Assembly (NCBI GenBank): GCA_003022435.1
Contig: PXUA01000019.1
Location: forward strand, 1 to 64,000
DNA from: Bacteroidetes bacterium SW_9_63_38
GTDB lineage: Bacteria > Bacteroidota > Rhodothermia > Rhodothermales > Salinibacteraceae
Direction of reading: 5' to 3'
Length of the DNA stretch: 64,000 nt
The position numbers and the translations under genes were made by a program. The notes beneath the pieces are model-generated. The model saw only the letters and a list, made by a program, of their open reading frames with translations, made no database searches and was not told the origin of the DNA. How positions within the stretch are numbered: position 1 is the first letter of the stretch; every line of letters begins with the position of its first letter. Of the stretch, positions 45,159 through 54,479 are shown one piece after another.

Positions 45159-46784
45159 TCAGTACTGGTCGGGGAGGTCGTTTTCGTAGAGCACCACATC
45201 GCCGGGGTCCAGGTGGTGGTCGAGGAAGTCCTGCGCGTCGAACAATGAGGAGAACACCTTAACGCGGTCCGGGGGAAAGTTGCTCTCGGCGAGGCCTTCC
45301 TGGATGGGGGCCGTCTGCTCGTCGCCGATGAGGACCGCGAGGTCGAGGTTGTGCCGGGCGATGTGGGTGCCGAGCGTTTTGTTCTCGGCCCACTGCCGGT
45401 CGCCAAGCTCCACCATGCCGGGCGTCACGATGACGCGGCGACCGCCGTTCATCCGACCGAGGATTTCGATCGCGTTGCGGGCCCCGACCGGGTTGGAGTT
45501 GAACGCGTCGTCGATGACGGTCATGTCCCCGCGATCGCGAAGCTGGAGGCGGTGCTCGATCGGGTCGATGCGCTCGGCGGCGTGGGCCATTGGGCGCAGG
45601 CGAAGGCCCTGGCTGCGCCCCACCGCCACGGCCAGGAGCACGTTCGTGACGTTGTGCTTGCCGAGCAGTTGCGTCTGGAACGTCGCCTCCGTGCCGGTGT
45701 CGTCGCGCACGAGGAAGGAGGTGCCGCTGGTGTCGTAGCGGACGTTGTGGGCCGTGACGTCGGCGGCGTCGGTGCCCTCCGCGGAGATGCGCCACACCGG
45801 ACCGGAGGCCCGTTCGGCCATCGCGTCCACGCGCTCGTCGTCGGCATTCAGGATGGTCGGTCCGTCGTCCGACGTGTACTCCACGAGCTTGCTCTTCTCC
45901 TGGGCGATGGCGTCCTGTGAGCCCATCGTTTCGAGGTGGGCCAGGCCGACCGTCGTCACCACCGATACGTCCGGGGCGGCGATGTCGCAGAGCTCGTCCA
46001 TGTCGTTGGGGTAGCGGATGCCGTACTCCAGCACCAGGATCTGGTGCTGCGGCTTCATGTCCTCATTGATGGCCAGGCAGAGCCCCATCGGCGTGTTGTA
46101 GGAGCTGGGCGTGGCGTACACGTTGTACTTCTGCCGGAGCAGCTCGGCAACGATGAATTTGGTACTCGTCTTGCCGTAGGAGCCGGTGATGCCGATGAGC
46201 GTGGCGTCGGGCCGTGTGCGCAGGCGCCGGCGGGCGTCGCGCCTGAAGCCCTCCTGGATCGTCGTCTCGATGGGCTGGGTCAGGGCAGCGCCGAGGCCGA
46301 CCCAGAGCGGGGCGCCGAGGTCGGTGAGCAAGAAGCCCAGGAAGTACCAGAGAACTCCCGTGGCCGTACCCGCCGCCCATCCGTAGAGGGCGCCGGCGGC
46401 GAGGGGCAGTATTGCAACGGGGCCGGTCGCGACGGCAAGCCGGGTCATACGGGCCGTGAAAGCCAGCGGCTTTTTCTCCTGATTGCTCCGGTAGCGGCGC
46501 GAGGAAATAAACGCGAGGACCCAGAGTGGACACAGCCCGAGGGCCACCCAGGCTGGATTTACCTGCGTGACGGCCGCGGCCCCCACGCCGAGAAGTCCCG
46601 CACCCGCCGCGTGCGACCGACGCAGAACCGCCGAGAAGGGGTGTTCCTGTAACCACCGGCCGTACCGGTCGAACTTGTAGGTCTCCAACTGGAAGATATG
46701 GAGGAAGAAGCGTGTCCGTCGGGCTGCACGCCATCCCGCAAACAGCGTTGCGACGGTCAGGAGCAGGGAGAGAGCGAGAGTCAT
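45159..46784 (-). CDS. Membrane-anchored Mur ligase family protein (MurF-like)
   Basis: 541 residues. The first about 165 are membrane helices (MTLALSLLLTVATLF, AGAGLLGVGAAAV, ALGLCPLWVLAF, VATGPVAILPLAAGALYGWA, GVLWYFLGFLL) in place of the usual MurF UDP-binding domain. Then comes a Mur ligase centre: P-loop LIGITGSYGKTSTKF, ILEYGIRYPNDM-like Glu/His region (LVLEYGIRYPNDMDEL), LLGKHNVTNVLLAVAVG, and a C-terminal domain with VIDDAFNSNP. It probably adds D-Ala-D-Ala (or a related peptide) to a murein precursor, but the altered N-terminus leaves the substrate open. An alpha/beta hydrolase lies 72 bp upstream on the same strand. Confidence 0.85.
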   Translation of the reverse strand: MTLALSLLLTVATLFAGWRAARRTRFFLHIFQLETYKFDRYGRWLQEHPFSAVLRRSHAAGAGLLGVGAAAVTQVNPAWVALGLCPLWVLAFISSRRYRSNQEKKPLAFTARMTRLAVATGPVAILPLAAGALYGWAAGTATGVLWYFLGFLLTDLGAPLWVGLGAALTQPIETTIQEGFRRDARRRLRTRPDATLIGITGSYGKTSTKFIVAELLRQKYNVYATPSSYNTPMGLCLAINEDMKPQHQILVLEYGIRYPNDMDELCDIAAPDVSVVTTVGLAHLETMGSQDAIAQEKSKLVEYTSDDGPTILNADDERVDAMAERASGPVWRISAEGTDAADVTAHNVRYDTSGTSFLVRDDTGTEATFQTQLLGKHNVTNVLLAVAVGRSQGLRLRPMAHAAERIDPIEHRLQLRDRGDMTVIDDAFNSNPVGARNAIEILGRMNGGRRVIVTPGMVELGDRQWAENKTLGTHIARHNLDLAVLIGDEQTAPIQEGLAESNFPPDRVKVFSSLFDAQDFLDHHLDPGDVVLYENDLPDQY

Positions 46785-46856
46785 CGGGAGCCCATCCGTG
46801 CTGGCAGAAAGGAGGGGAAACGTGATCGGTGTCGAGAGAGGGTAGCCGCCCGCAGG

Positions 46857-47633
46857 TCACGTGTTCTCCAGGAAGTGACGCGTCCCGGCGAGGACCGTGT
46901 CAAATTGATCGAGGTGGCCGTAATGCCCCGCGCCCTCCAATTCGACGAGGCCGCAGTCCGGGAGGGTGTTTTCGAGAACCTCCATCTGGCGCCGGGATAC
47001 CGCCTCGTCCGCGGTGCCCCAGAAGAGCAGGGTCGGCGCATCGATACGAGAGAGCGTCCCATTAAGGTGGTGATTTACTGTTTTCACGAATGTTTCACGC
47101 ATGACCCCCGACAATGCGTTGTAGTCCGAAGAGCCCAGCATGCGCCATACCAGTGAGTGCCGGAGCCAGTCCATAGCGGGGGAATAAAGGGGCTCGGGGA
47201 GGGCCTGAAACGGCGTCTTCAGGGTGGTGGCGAGTCCGGACCGAAGGGCCTGTGACCAAGACCGTTCGGGCTTCACGCCGGAGGGACTGATGAGAATAAG
47301 ACGGTCGACGAGATCGGTGTGGTCGGGGGTGCCGGCCATGTGGAGAGCGATTCGCCCCCCGTTGGAATGGCCTACAATGGGGACGGGGGCTTGAATTTCC
47401 GTGTTGACGTAGGCGTGCAGGAGCGATCCGTGCTCGGGCACGCCCCAGGGCTTCGGGGGCGGGGGCGAGTGGCCGTGGCCCGGCAGGTTGATGAGGTGGG
47501 TGCGATATTCCCCCGAGAGGCCGTCGGCCAAGGGACGGATGTTTCGGGTACTGCTTCCCCACCCGTGGAGCAGCAGAAGAGAGGGGGCATCGTCGGGGCC
47601 GAGAACCTCAATGTTCAGGTCGCGGTACGTCAC
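46857..47633 (-). CDS. Alpha/beta fold hydrolase
   Basis: 258 residues. LLLLHGWGSSTRN is the oxyanion HG loop, PIVGHSNGGRIAL the nucleophile elbow with Ser, and GAGHYGHLDQ the catalytic His. A lid region lies at about 125-180. No signal peptide; probably cytoplasmic. Linked to the membrane Mur ligase (72 bp, same strand, no terminator between), so it may act on a cell-wall intermediate, but the substrate is unknown. Confidence 0.9.
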   Translation of the reverse strand: MTYRDLNIEVLGPDDAPSLLLLHGWGSSTRNIRPLADGLSGEYRTHLINLPGHGHSPPPPKPWGVPEHGSLLHAYVNTEIQAPVPIVGHSNGGRIALHMAGTPDHTDLVDRLILISPSGVKPERSWSQALRSGLATTLKTPFQALPEPLYSPAMDWLRHSLVWRMLGSSDYNALSGVMRETFVKTVNHHLNGTLSRIDAPTLLFWGTADEAVSRRQMEVLENTLPDCGLVELEGAGHYGHLDQFDTVLAGTRHFLENT

Positions 47634-48242
47634 AGAGTAGAGAAATCGGCGAGAGAAAGTGTTGCGAGAGGGATCCGGGAAACCATCTCTGTATGGCGGC
47701 GTTCCGGAGATTGATCGGGGAGGTTTGTCTTCTGGCTAAGCGCCAGGTCCCTGCACCTGAGTCTTCACGGCTCGTGCGCGTCCCCTCACCGGCGTGAGGA
47801 TGGAGTCCCCTCCGGCATTTGCGCTGTGATCACGTGCATGTCCGTATGCGGCGCGGGGGAGTGTGTCCTGCAAGAAGTCTCTCCAGTCAGAAGGGGTCCG
47901 TGATACAAGGACCCTGCTCTCCTCTGTCAACCGTAGTTCCCTTCGTTTAGTTGTCCGGCACTGTCGAGCATTCATGTGCTCGTCATTCCAGGGCGCCCGT
48001 CACGGCGACCTCGACGAATTCATGACGAACGCTTCATGACGGACGCCCCGTCGACGCGAGAATCCCTTGCACCGACGCACCAGAAAAACGGCGGTTCCGG
48101 TGTACGACCTCCTGATTCCAGGGACGTGTATGCGTTCGAATATCGAGTATCTGCTCTGTAGCGAATGTTTTGTCGCGTATCGGTGGGACACTTCCGTTCG
48201 GGAGGGGTCCTACTGGCACCATCACTCATCGAGTAACCGACT
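47634..48242. other. 608-bp gene-free region upstream of rho
   Basis: The divergent gap between the hydrolase and rho. Small ORFs exist but none has coding character. It must hold the rho promoter and a long leader. No recognisable RNA element or terminator was identified; dyads are present (tcaccggcgtgag, 47790-47802) but weak. Confidence 0.35.
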
Positions 48243-49364
48243 ATGTCCGAAAACGAGAATAAGAAATTCGAGCGTCTCCTGGAACTGATTGGAGACAAAA
48301 AATACGGATTCATGCGCGAGTTGCGGCCGGATCTTCCGAAGGACGACGATGATCCGTTCATGCCGCCGCCGCTGATTCGCAAGTTCAACCTCCGCGACGG
48401 CGTTGTCATCGAGGGCGACCTGAAGCCCGGACGCAAGGGGGGCATGCAGGTCGGATGGATCGATGCCGTCATGGGCCTGCCGCCGAAGGAATGGGCGCAG
48501 GTCAAGACCTTTGAGCATGGGGCTAGCATCTACCCGGAGGAGAAGCTGAACCTCATCACCGGTCCGGACGACATGTCGATGCGGGTGCTCGACCTCGTGG
48601 CGCCGATCGGGAAGGGGCAGCGAGCGCTCATCGTGTCGCCCCCGCGCGCCGGCAAGACGGTCATGCTGAAGGACATCGCTGCGGGCGTGACGTCGAACCA
48701 TTCGGAGGTCGAACTGGTGGCTTTGCTCGTGGACGAGCGGCCCGAGGAGGTGACGGATTTCCGTCGGACGACGGAGGCGCGCGTCTTTGCCTCATCCAAC
48801 GACCGCGGCGAGGACAATCACGTGCGGGTGTCGACGCTTGCCCTGGAGCACGCGAAGCGGCTCGTTGAGATGGGCAAGGATGTGGTGCTGCTTCTCGATT
48901 CGTTGACGCGCCTCGGCCGCACCTTCAACCTATGGGTGGATGGCAGCGGGCGAACCCTCTCTGGGGGACTCGACGCCGAGGCCCTCAAGGTGCCGCGCCA
49001 GATTTTCGGAGCGGCCCGAAACGTAGAGGGGGGCGGTTCGCTCACAATTATCGCCTCGGCGCTCATTGACACGGGCAGCCGCATGGACGAGGTCATCTTT
49101 GAAGAGTTCAAAGGCACCGGCAACTCCGAGATCGTCCTTGACCGCGAGATGGCCGACAAGCGCATTTTCCCGGCCGTGGACCTGCGTGAGAGCGGGACAC
49201 GGAACGAGGAACGGCTGCTGGGCGAGGTGCGGCGGAAGAAGCACAACCAGCTCTTTCGGGCGCTCAACTCGCGCTCGCCCATCGAGGCCATGCAGGCGCT
49301 CCAGCGCCACATGCAGAACAGCCCGTCCAACGCGCACCTACTCAACGAGCTCGTACCGGAGTAG
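48243..49364 (+). CDS. rho: Transcription termination factor Rho
   Basis: A 373-residue hexameric RNA helicase. An OB/cold-shock RNA-binding domain (about 40-110) is followed by the ATPase: Walker A VSPPRAGKTVML, Walker B region VVLLLDSLTRLGR, LLVDERPEEVTDFRR, and the R loop FKGTGNSEIVLDR. It lacks the long N-terminal extension common in Bacteroidota Rho and is even shorter than the E. coli protein. Start MSENENKKFERLL at 48243. A second rho elsewhere in the genome is possible. Confidence 0.94.
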   Translation: MSENENKKFERLLELIGDKKYGFMRELRPDLPKDDDDPFMPPPLIRKFNLRDGVVIEGDLKPGRKGGMQVGWIDAVMGLPPKEWAQVKTFEHGASIYPEEKLNLITGPDDMSMRVLDLVAPIGKGQRALIVSPPRAGKTVMLKDIAAGVTSNHSEVELVALLVDERPEEVTDFRRTTEARVFASSNDRGEDNHVRVSTLALEHAKRLVEMGKDVVLLLDSLTRLGRTFNLWVDGSGRTLSGGLDAEALKVPRQIFGAARNVEGGGSLTIIASALIDTGSRMDEVIFEEFKGTGNSEIVLDREMADKRIFPAVDLRESGTRNEERLLGEVRRKKHNQLFRALNSRSPIEAMQALQRHMQNSPSNAHLLNELVPE

Positions 49365-49463
49365 AGAGCAGAGCGGGGCGGACGGGCGCGATGAGGTCCC
49401 ACGTTATGACTCGGGGGATGGATGTGTCCGTGAAATGCACCCGCTTTGCATTTTCCGATTCCA

Positions 49464-50234
49464 ATGTCCATGTCTGATTCGATTTCTGCGGAAGACGATG
49501 CCTCCGACGACGCATCGAGCGAACCGGCGCTACTCTATCACGTCCCCATCCATGAGTGGGACCCGTCCGACCAGCCGCGCGAGAAGCTGCTGAAGCACGG
49601 CCCCACGGTTTTATCCGACGCCGAGGTGCTGGCGCTCCTTCTGGGCTCCGGAACCCGTACGAGCGACGGGGCCATCTCGGCCGTCGAGTTGGGGCGGGCC
49701 CTGCTTCAAACGTACGGATCGCTCCACGCGGTTGCTCAGCGCAAGCCGAAAGAGCTCACGCGCACGGACGGGATCGGGCCCGCTAAGGCGGCCAAGCTGA
49801 CCGCGGCATTTGAGGCCGGGCGGCGCGTGGAGTCGCAGCGCCAGCAGGACGAGCGCGTGCAGGTGACCTGTCCGGGGGACGTGGCCGACGTGTACGGGCC
49901 GCTCATGCGCGACCTGGACAACGAGGTGTTTAGGGTCGTACACCTCAACACGGCCAACGTCATCATGGGGGACTACACCGTCAGCGAAGGCGGCTTGTCG
50001 TCGAGCGTCGTGGAGCCGCGGGGCGTGTTCGAGCAGGCCATTCTCGACGACGCTGCGGCCGTCATTTGCCTGCACAACCATCCGTCCGGCAACCCTGAGC
50101 CCAGCCGCGAAGACATTCGCATCACCCGACAGCTGGTGGAAGCGGGCGAGACGATGGGGATCCCCGTACATGATCACCTCATCATTGCCGGCACGGCGCA
50201 CACCTCGCTGGCCGAGCGCGGCGTGATCGATTGA
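49464..50234 (+). CDS. radC: RadC family JAMM-domain protein
   Basis: 256 residues from the ATG at 49464 (49470 also possible). A helix-hairpin-helix part (about 30-110, RTDGIGPAKAAKL) precedes the JAMM domain with Glu and the metal motif CLHNHPSGNPEPSREDI. Called a DNA repair protein by name, but its biochemical role is not settled. Follows rho by 100 bp on the same strand. Confidence 0.93.
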   Translation: MSMSDSISAEDDASDDASSEPALLYHVPIHEWDPSDQPREKLLKHGPTVLSDAEVLALLLGSGTRTSDGAISAVELGRALLQTYGSLHAVAQRKPKELTRTDGIGPAKAAKLTAAFEAGRRVESQRQQDERVQVTCPGDVADVYGPLMRDLDNEVFRVVHLNTANVIMGDYTVSEGGLSSSVVEPRGVFEQAILDDAAAVICLHNHPSGNPEPSREDIRITRQLVEAGETMGIPVHDHLIIAGTAHTSLAERGVID

Positions 50235-50375
50235 TCCTTTCCGGGCTCATGTCCTCCTTGTTCGTTGGACGGCGATTCTCGTCTCGTACGGGCTGTTTCC
50301 GTTGCGGTAGCCTCACGTCTCCGAGAATCCATAGCACTTCGCACCTTTTCTCCACAGATCTCTCTTTTCAGAGCG

Positions 50376-51182
50376 ATGGCTGACCCTGAACAGGATACGG
50401 CGACGGACGCAGAGTTCCCCGACGAATCCTCCACACTGGCGCGGGAGCGGCTCGATCTCACCGTCCGGTCCATGGCGCTCGTGGCCCACTACGTTGGGGG
50501 CATCGACGGCACATTCGATGCGGACGAGCACGAGGAGGCCGCCGACCCGCTCGTACTGAACGCCAACCTGCACAGTCTTCTGTACGACGGCAACCCCGAT
50601 GACGATGCGTCCATTCAGGCCGTGGCGGATCGGCTGTCGGACGACACGCTCCGGGCCGAGCTGGAGGACGCCATCAAGGCGGTTGATGGGACCCTAAGCA
50701 ACGAGGCCCTGATGGATCGGATGAAGGCTCTGAGTGCACAGGCTGAGGAGCTGAACGGCTATCTGCCCCTGGAAGAGATCCGCGGGCGGACTGACGACGA
50801 GTACCGCCGGGCCATCCGGGAGCACGTGGAGCGCTACGAGCTCGACGTAGAGGTCGACGCCTACGACGATGTGGAGGCCCTGTACGACGCGTTTGATGAT
50901 GCGCTCGACGACGAAGCGACCGGCGAGCCGTTCCGGATGAATCTTGCCTACGCGCTGGTCCACTACGGCACGTACATCGGGTACGCCTCCGGAAGGTTGT
51001 TCTCGTCCAGTCCGTACAGCAGTCAGGAAGAGGAAGCCGTGACGGATGTCGGGATCGTCTACGGCCTTCCCGCCTTCGATCTGATGACGGCAAAGATGCA
51101 GGCCGAGATGGGGGCGGACGCCATGGAGGCGATTACCAGCACGTCGTTTATGGAGGAGCTGCGCGAGACGGTGGGGTTGTAA
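50376..51182 (+). CDS. Hypothetical acidic helical protein
   Basis: 268 residues from MADPEQDTATD (50376); earlier in-frame ATG codons give an unlikely basic lead. Not recognised. Mostly helical, very rich in Asp, Glu and Ala, with no membrane segment except a weak hydrophobic run near 190-205. Codon usage matches neighbours. Lies between radC and the four-helix-bundle gene on the same strand. Confidence 0.7.
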   Translation: MADPEQDTATDAEFPDESSTLARERLDLTVRSMALVAHYVGGIDGTFDADEHEEAADPLVLNANLHSLLYDGNPDDDASIQAVADRLSDDTLRAELEDAIKAVDGTLSNEALMDRMKALSAQAEELNGYLPLEEIRGRTDDEYRRAIREHVERYELDVEVDAYDDVEALYDAFDDALDDEATGEPFRMNLAYALVHYGTYIGYASGRLFSSSPYSSQEEEAVTDVGIVYGLPAFDLMTAKMQAEMGADAMEAITSTSFMEELRETVGL

Positions 51183-51228
51183 AGGAGAAGCGAGCGTTAA
51201 AGGTTGTATTCAGTGTAAGCGGGGGTCA

Positions 51229-51726
51229 CCATTGGTCAATGAATTATCTCCCGATTGATCAATGATGCAATGAGACAATGAGTGATGAGACGCTGTCGCC
51301 GGAAGATTTAGAAGACCGCCTCGTCGACCTTGCCGTGCGAATCGGAGACGTGGCGGACGCGTTGCCGGACACGCAGCGGGGGCAGCATATCGCCGACCAG
51401 GTTGTTCGGAGCGGAACGTCTGCAGCCCCGAACTACGCGGAAGGATGTGCGGCTGAAAGTCGACGGGATTTTGCGCACAAGCTGAGTATTGGGCTCAAGG
51501 AATTGCGGGAGACCAAGGTGTGGCTGCGAATTATTCGGAAGGCGGATCTACTTGCTGCGAATCGTCTCCATGCGATTACCGATGAGGCGGACCAACTCTG
51601 TGCCACCCTGTCGAAGTCAATTCAAACTGCTGAGAGAGGCACACGACGGCAGTCCTGAATCCTCTTCGCCCATCCAGGAGATAGACAGCGTCGTTGCCCA
51701 CCAATGATCCATGAACAATGGGCATC
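51229..51726. repeat. CAATG-word inverted repeats bracketing the four-helix-bundle gene
   Basis: Left: ccattggtcaatg (51230-51242), then gattgatcaatgatgcaatgag up to the start codon. Right: ccaccaatgatccatgaacaatgg (51700-51723), which is inverted relative to the left words. The pair encloses the 126-codon gene and its short flanks. Confidence 0.45.
51278..51658 (+). CDS. Four-helix bundle protein (S23/Avd-like)
   Basis: 126 residues, four helices, with the family pattern RSGTSAAPNYAEGCAAESRRDFAHKLSIGLKE split over helices 2 and 3 (GTSAAPNYAEG, FAHKLSIGLKELRET). Members occur as intervening-sequence ORFs in 23S rRNA, as accessory proteins of diversity-generating retroelements, and as solitary genes in Bacteroidota. 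No reverse transcriptase or rRNA is near, so this is a solitary copy. Inverted CAATG-type words lie on both sides. Confidence 0.9.
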   Translation: MSDETLSPEDLEDRLVDLAVRIGDVADALPDTQRGQHIADQVVRSGTSAAPNYAEGCAAESRRDFAHKLSIGLKELRETKVWLRIIRKADLLAANRLHAITDEADQLCATLSKSIQTAERGTRRQS

Positions 51727-51832
51727 CCCTATTGCATCCAGCAGGCCCGCTTGATACACTTTCATGTGCCTCCGTGGGCGGCCGCCGCGGAGCGTTCGTT
51801 TCGATTTGTGACTACTGCCTCCGGTACCTCCC

Positions 51833-53278
51833 ATGAGCGACGATTTGTTCGACACCATCGTCTCCCTTTCCAAGCAGCGCGGCTTCATCGTGCAGTCGTC
51901 GGAGATCTACGGCGGCCTGAGCGCCACCTACGACTACGGGCCGCTGGGAGTCGAGCTCAAGCGGAACGTGAAGGACGAGTGGTGGCAGTCGATGGTGTAC
52001 CGGAACGATGACATCGTGGGCCTGGATGCCGCCATCATGATGCATCCCAAGACGTGGGATGCGTCCGGTCACACGGAGGCGTTCAACGATCCGCTCGTCG
52101 ACGACAAGGCCTCCGGCAGCCGCTACCGGGCGGACACGCTGATCGAGGACTACATCCGCGACCTGCGCGAGGATGGCCAGGAGGAGCACGCCGCCGCGGT
52201 GCACGAACGGCTGGTGGAAGCCCTCAATGCGGGGGACGACATGAACGACGCGCTCCACGAGATCATCATGGACGAGGAGATCCCGGCGCCCGAGTCCGGC
52301 GCGTTCGACTGGACGGACGTTCGGCAGTTCAACCTCATGTTCGAGACGCAGATGGGCCCGGTCGACGGCCAGAAGGTCTTCCTGCGACCCGAAACGGCCC
52401 AGGGCATCTTCGTTAACTTCCACAACGCCCGCGAGCCGGCCCGCCAGCACATCCCGTTCGGCATCGCGCAGATCGGAAAGGCGTTCCGCAATGAGATTGT
52501 GGCCCGCCAGTTTGTCTTCCGGATGCGGGAGTTCGAGCAGATGGAGATGCAGTACTTCGTGAAGCCGGGTGAGGAGCTGAACTGGTATGAGCAGTGGAAG
52601 GAGCGCCGCATGGAGTGGCATGAGGCACTCGGCATCGATCCGTCGAACCTCCGTTTCCACGAGCACGATTCGCTCTCGCACTACGCCAACGCGGCGGTCG
52701 ATGTGCAGTACAACTTCCCGATTGGCTGGAAGGAGATCGAGGGCGTTCATTCGCGCACGGACTACGATCTGAGCCGGCACGAAGAGTACTCCAGCAAGAA
52801 GATGTCGTACTACGATCCCTGGGAGGAGGAGCGCTACACGCCGTACGTGGTGGAGACCTCCGTGGGCCTCGACCGCACGATCTTTATGCTCCTCTGCGAG
52901 GCCTACTACGAGGAAGAAGTGAAGGGGGATACCCGCTCGGTGCTCCAGTTCCACCCCAAGGTGGCGCCGGTGCGCGCGGCCATCTTCCCGCTCATGGACA
53001 AAGAGGGGTTGCCCGATATTGCCCGCGACATCGAGGATGACCTCAGCCGGCACTTCAACGTTCTCTACGACGACAGAGGCTCGATGGGCAAGCGCTACCG
53101 CCGCCAGGACGAGGCGGGGACGCCCTACTGCATTACCGTCGACTTCGACACACCGGAAGACCAGACGGTTACCGTGCGCGACCGCGACACGATGGAGCAG
53201 GACCGGGTGGCCATCGATCAGCTTGCCACCTACATCTTCGACCACACACGGAACTGGACACCGGACCGCGACGAGTAG
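51833..53278 (+). CDS. glyS: Glycine--tRNA ligase (alpha2, single-chain type)
   Basis: 481 residues of the dimeric class II type found in archaea, eukaryotes and some bacteria rather than the alpha2-beta2 type of proteobacteria. RGFIVQSSEIYGGLSATYDY is the N-terminal signature. Motif 2 is in AQIGKAFRNEIVARQFVFR, motif 3 in VETSVGLDRTIFMLL, and the C-terminal 110 residues are the anticodon-binding domain. Start MSDDLFDTIVSLS at 51833. Its stop is 20 bp from that of the convergent metal-receptor gene. Confidence 0.97.
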   Translation: MSDDLFDTIVSLSKQRGFIVQSSEIYGGLSATYDYGPLGVELKRNVKDEWWQSMVYRNDDIVGLDAAIMMHPKTWDASGHTEAFNDPLVDDKASGSRYRADTLIEDYIRDLREDGQEEHAAAVHERLVEALNAGDDMNDALHEIIMDEEIPAPESGAFDWTDVRQFNLMFETQMGPVDGQKVFLRPETAQGIFVNFHNAREPARQHIPFGIAQIGKAFRNEIVARQFVFRMREFEQMEMQYFVKPGEELNWYEQWKERRMEWHEALGIDPSNLRFHEHDSLSHYANAAVDVQYNFPIGWKEIEGVHSRTDYDLSRHEEYSSKKMSYYDPWEEERYTPYVVETSVGLDRTIFMLLCEAYYEEEVKGDTRSVLQFHPKVAPVRAAIFPLMDKEGLPDIARDIEDDLSRHFNVLYDDRGSMGKRYRRQDEAGTPYCITVDFDTPEDQTVTVRDRDTMEQDRVAIDQLATYIFDHTRNWTPDRDE

Positions 53279-53298
53279 ACGGCAGCCTGCGCAAGAAG

Positions 53299-54102
53299 CT
53301 ACGCGGGGTGCGGGAGCGGCAGCGTTTCCCGCAGTTCTTTCAGGTAGGCCGGCGTGTCGAGCAGGCGCGGGCCGTACCACGAGAACGGCTGGCCGTCCAC
53401 GATCTCGACCGGCGTATTCGAAAGGCGCTTGCGGAGATCGGCCGTAAACTTGTCGTCCTGGTGGAAGGGAAACGGCTCGCTGCCGCAGAGCACCACGTCC
53501 AGGTCGGCGTCCGCGAGGGTGCCGAGGGACACCTCCGGGTATCGGCTCTGGTCGCCGAAGGCGTTTTCGAACCCGCCCCACGACATCACGTCGTGGATGA
53601 ACGTGTCGCCGCCGACGGTCATGTAGGGATCGCGCCAGATGAGGTAGGCCGCCCGAATTGAGGAGAAGTCCGGCAGGGCGCTGAACCGAGAAATGATTTT
53701 GCCGGCGAGGGTGGAGGTGTGGTTGGAGGCGTCTGTAAGGCGACCCACCGTGCGAACCATGCCGAGGGCCTCCGTTACCGTTTTGACCTGTGTAACGAAC
53801 ACCGGGGCGATCGTGTCCAGTGTTTGGACATCGGCCTGCGTGTTTTCCTCGTGGTTGGCGAGGATAAGATCCGGGTTGAGGGCACGAACCCGGTCGAGAT
53901 CGATATCTTTCGTCCCGCCCACGATTTCCTTTTCGTCGTGCCAGTGCACTGGGCGGGTGCAAAAGCGTGTAATGCCCACGACCGTTTCGTCCAGTCCCAG
54001 ATGGGCCAGCAGTTCCGTCTGGCTCGGCACCAGAGACACAATTCGCCGCGGGGGGCGGGGGAGGCTGACCTCCGTATTCCGGGCATCGACGGCAGAGGGC
54101 AT
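53299..54102 (-). CDS. Helical-backbone metal receptor (BtuF/FhuD-like) without signal peptide
   Basis: 267 residues of the periplasmic-binding fold class III: two alpha/beta lobes joined by a long helix. RIVSLVPSQTELLAHLGLD and LNPDLILANHEEN are typical of cobalamin/iron-siderophore binding proteins. There is no N-terminal signal sequence or lipobox, and no ABC permease or ATPase gene nearby. Either the start is wrong (no better upstream start is visible) or it works in the cytoplasm. Ligand unknown. Confidence 0.85.
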   Translation of the reverse strand: MPSAVDARNTEVSLPRPPRRIVSLVPSQTELLAHLGLDETVVGITRFCTRPVHWHDEKEIVGGTKDIDLDRVRALNPDLILANHEENTQADVQTLDTIAPVFVTQVKTVTEALGMVRTVGRLTDASNHTSTLAGKIISRFSALPDFSSIRAAYLIWRDPYMTVGGDTFIHDVMSWGGFENAFGDQSRYPEVSLGTLADADLDVVLCGSEPFPFHQDDKFTADLRKRLSNTPVEIVDGQPFSWYGPRLLDTPAYLKELRETLPLPHPA

Positions 54103-54479
54103 GGGAAGCGGACCGCTGGAAAGAGGTTGAGATACGGAACTATGCCGAATGGCAGGTGCTTGTAAGAACGCCTTGCCCCGCTGCGCGATCCGGCCTCCGC
54201 GATCTCCGGGAGCGTCGGGCCGTGTGCGGATCTTTCACTCTCCCAGACAATTACCGATATGAGCCGACGCTCTGGATTGCCCGTTGCCAACTCCTGAACG
54301 TGGGGAGCATCAAGGTGCGGAGACCGGCATGATTGGAGATTCGTGCGGAGCGGCCGTCCTGCGCCGATCAGAGAATCATCCCGTGTGCGATGGTACAAGG
54401 GGCCGTTCCGTGCGAGCTGGCATGGGGGGCGCTTCGGGAAGGCAGGAAGAAAAAGCGTCGGGATGTGTGCCTGAGGGAG
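54103..54479. other. Divergent gap upstream of the histidine kinase
   Basis: No gene is convincing. The kinase reading frame stays open back to 54333, but those codons lack family character. No repeats of families A, B or C were seen. Confidence 0.35.

Noticed and set aside
48067-48288. Small ORF upstream of and overlapping rho
   Set aside because: Composition is not coding-like and it overlaps the rho start in another frame; no evidence of an independent gene.
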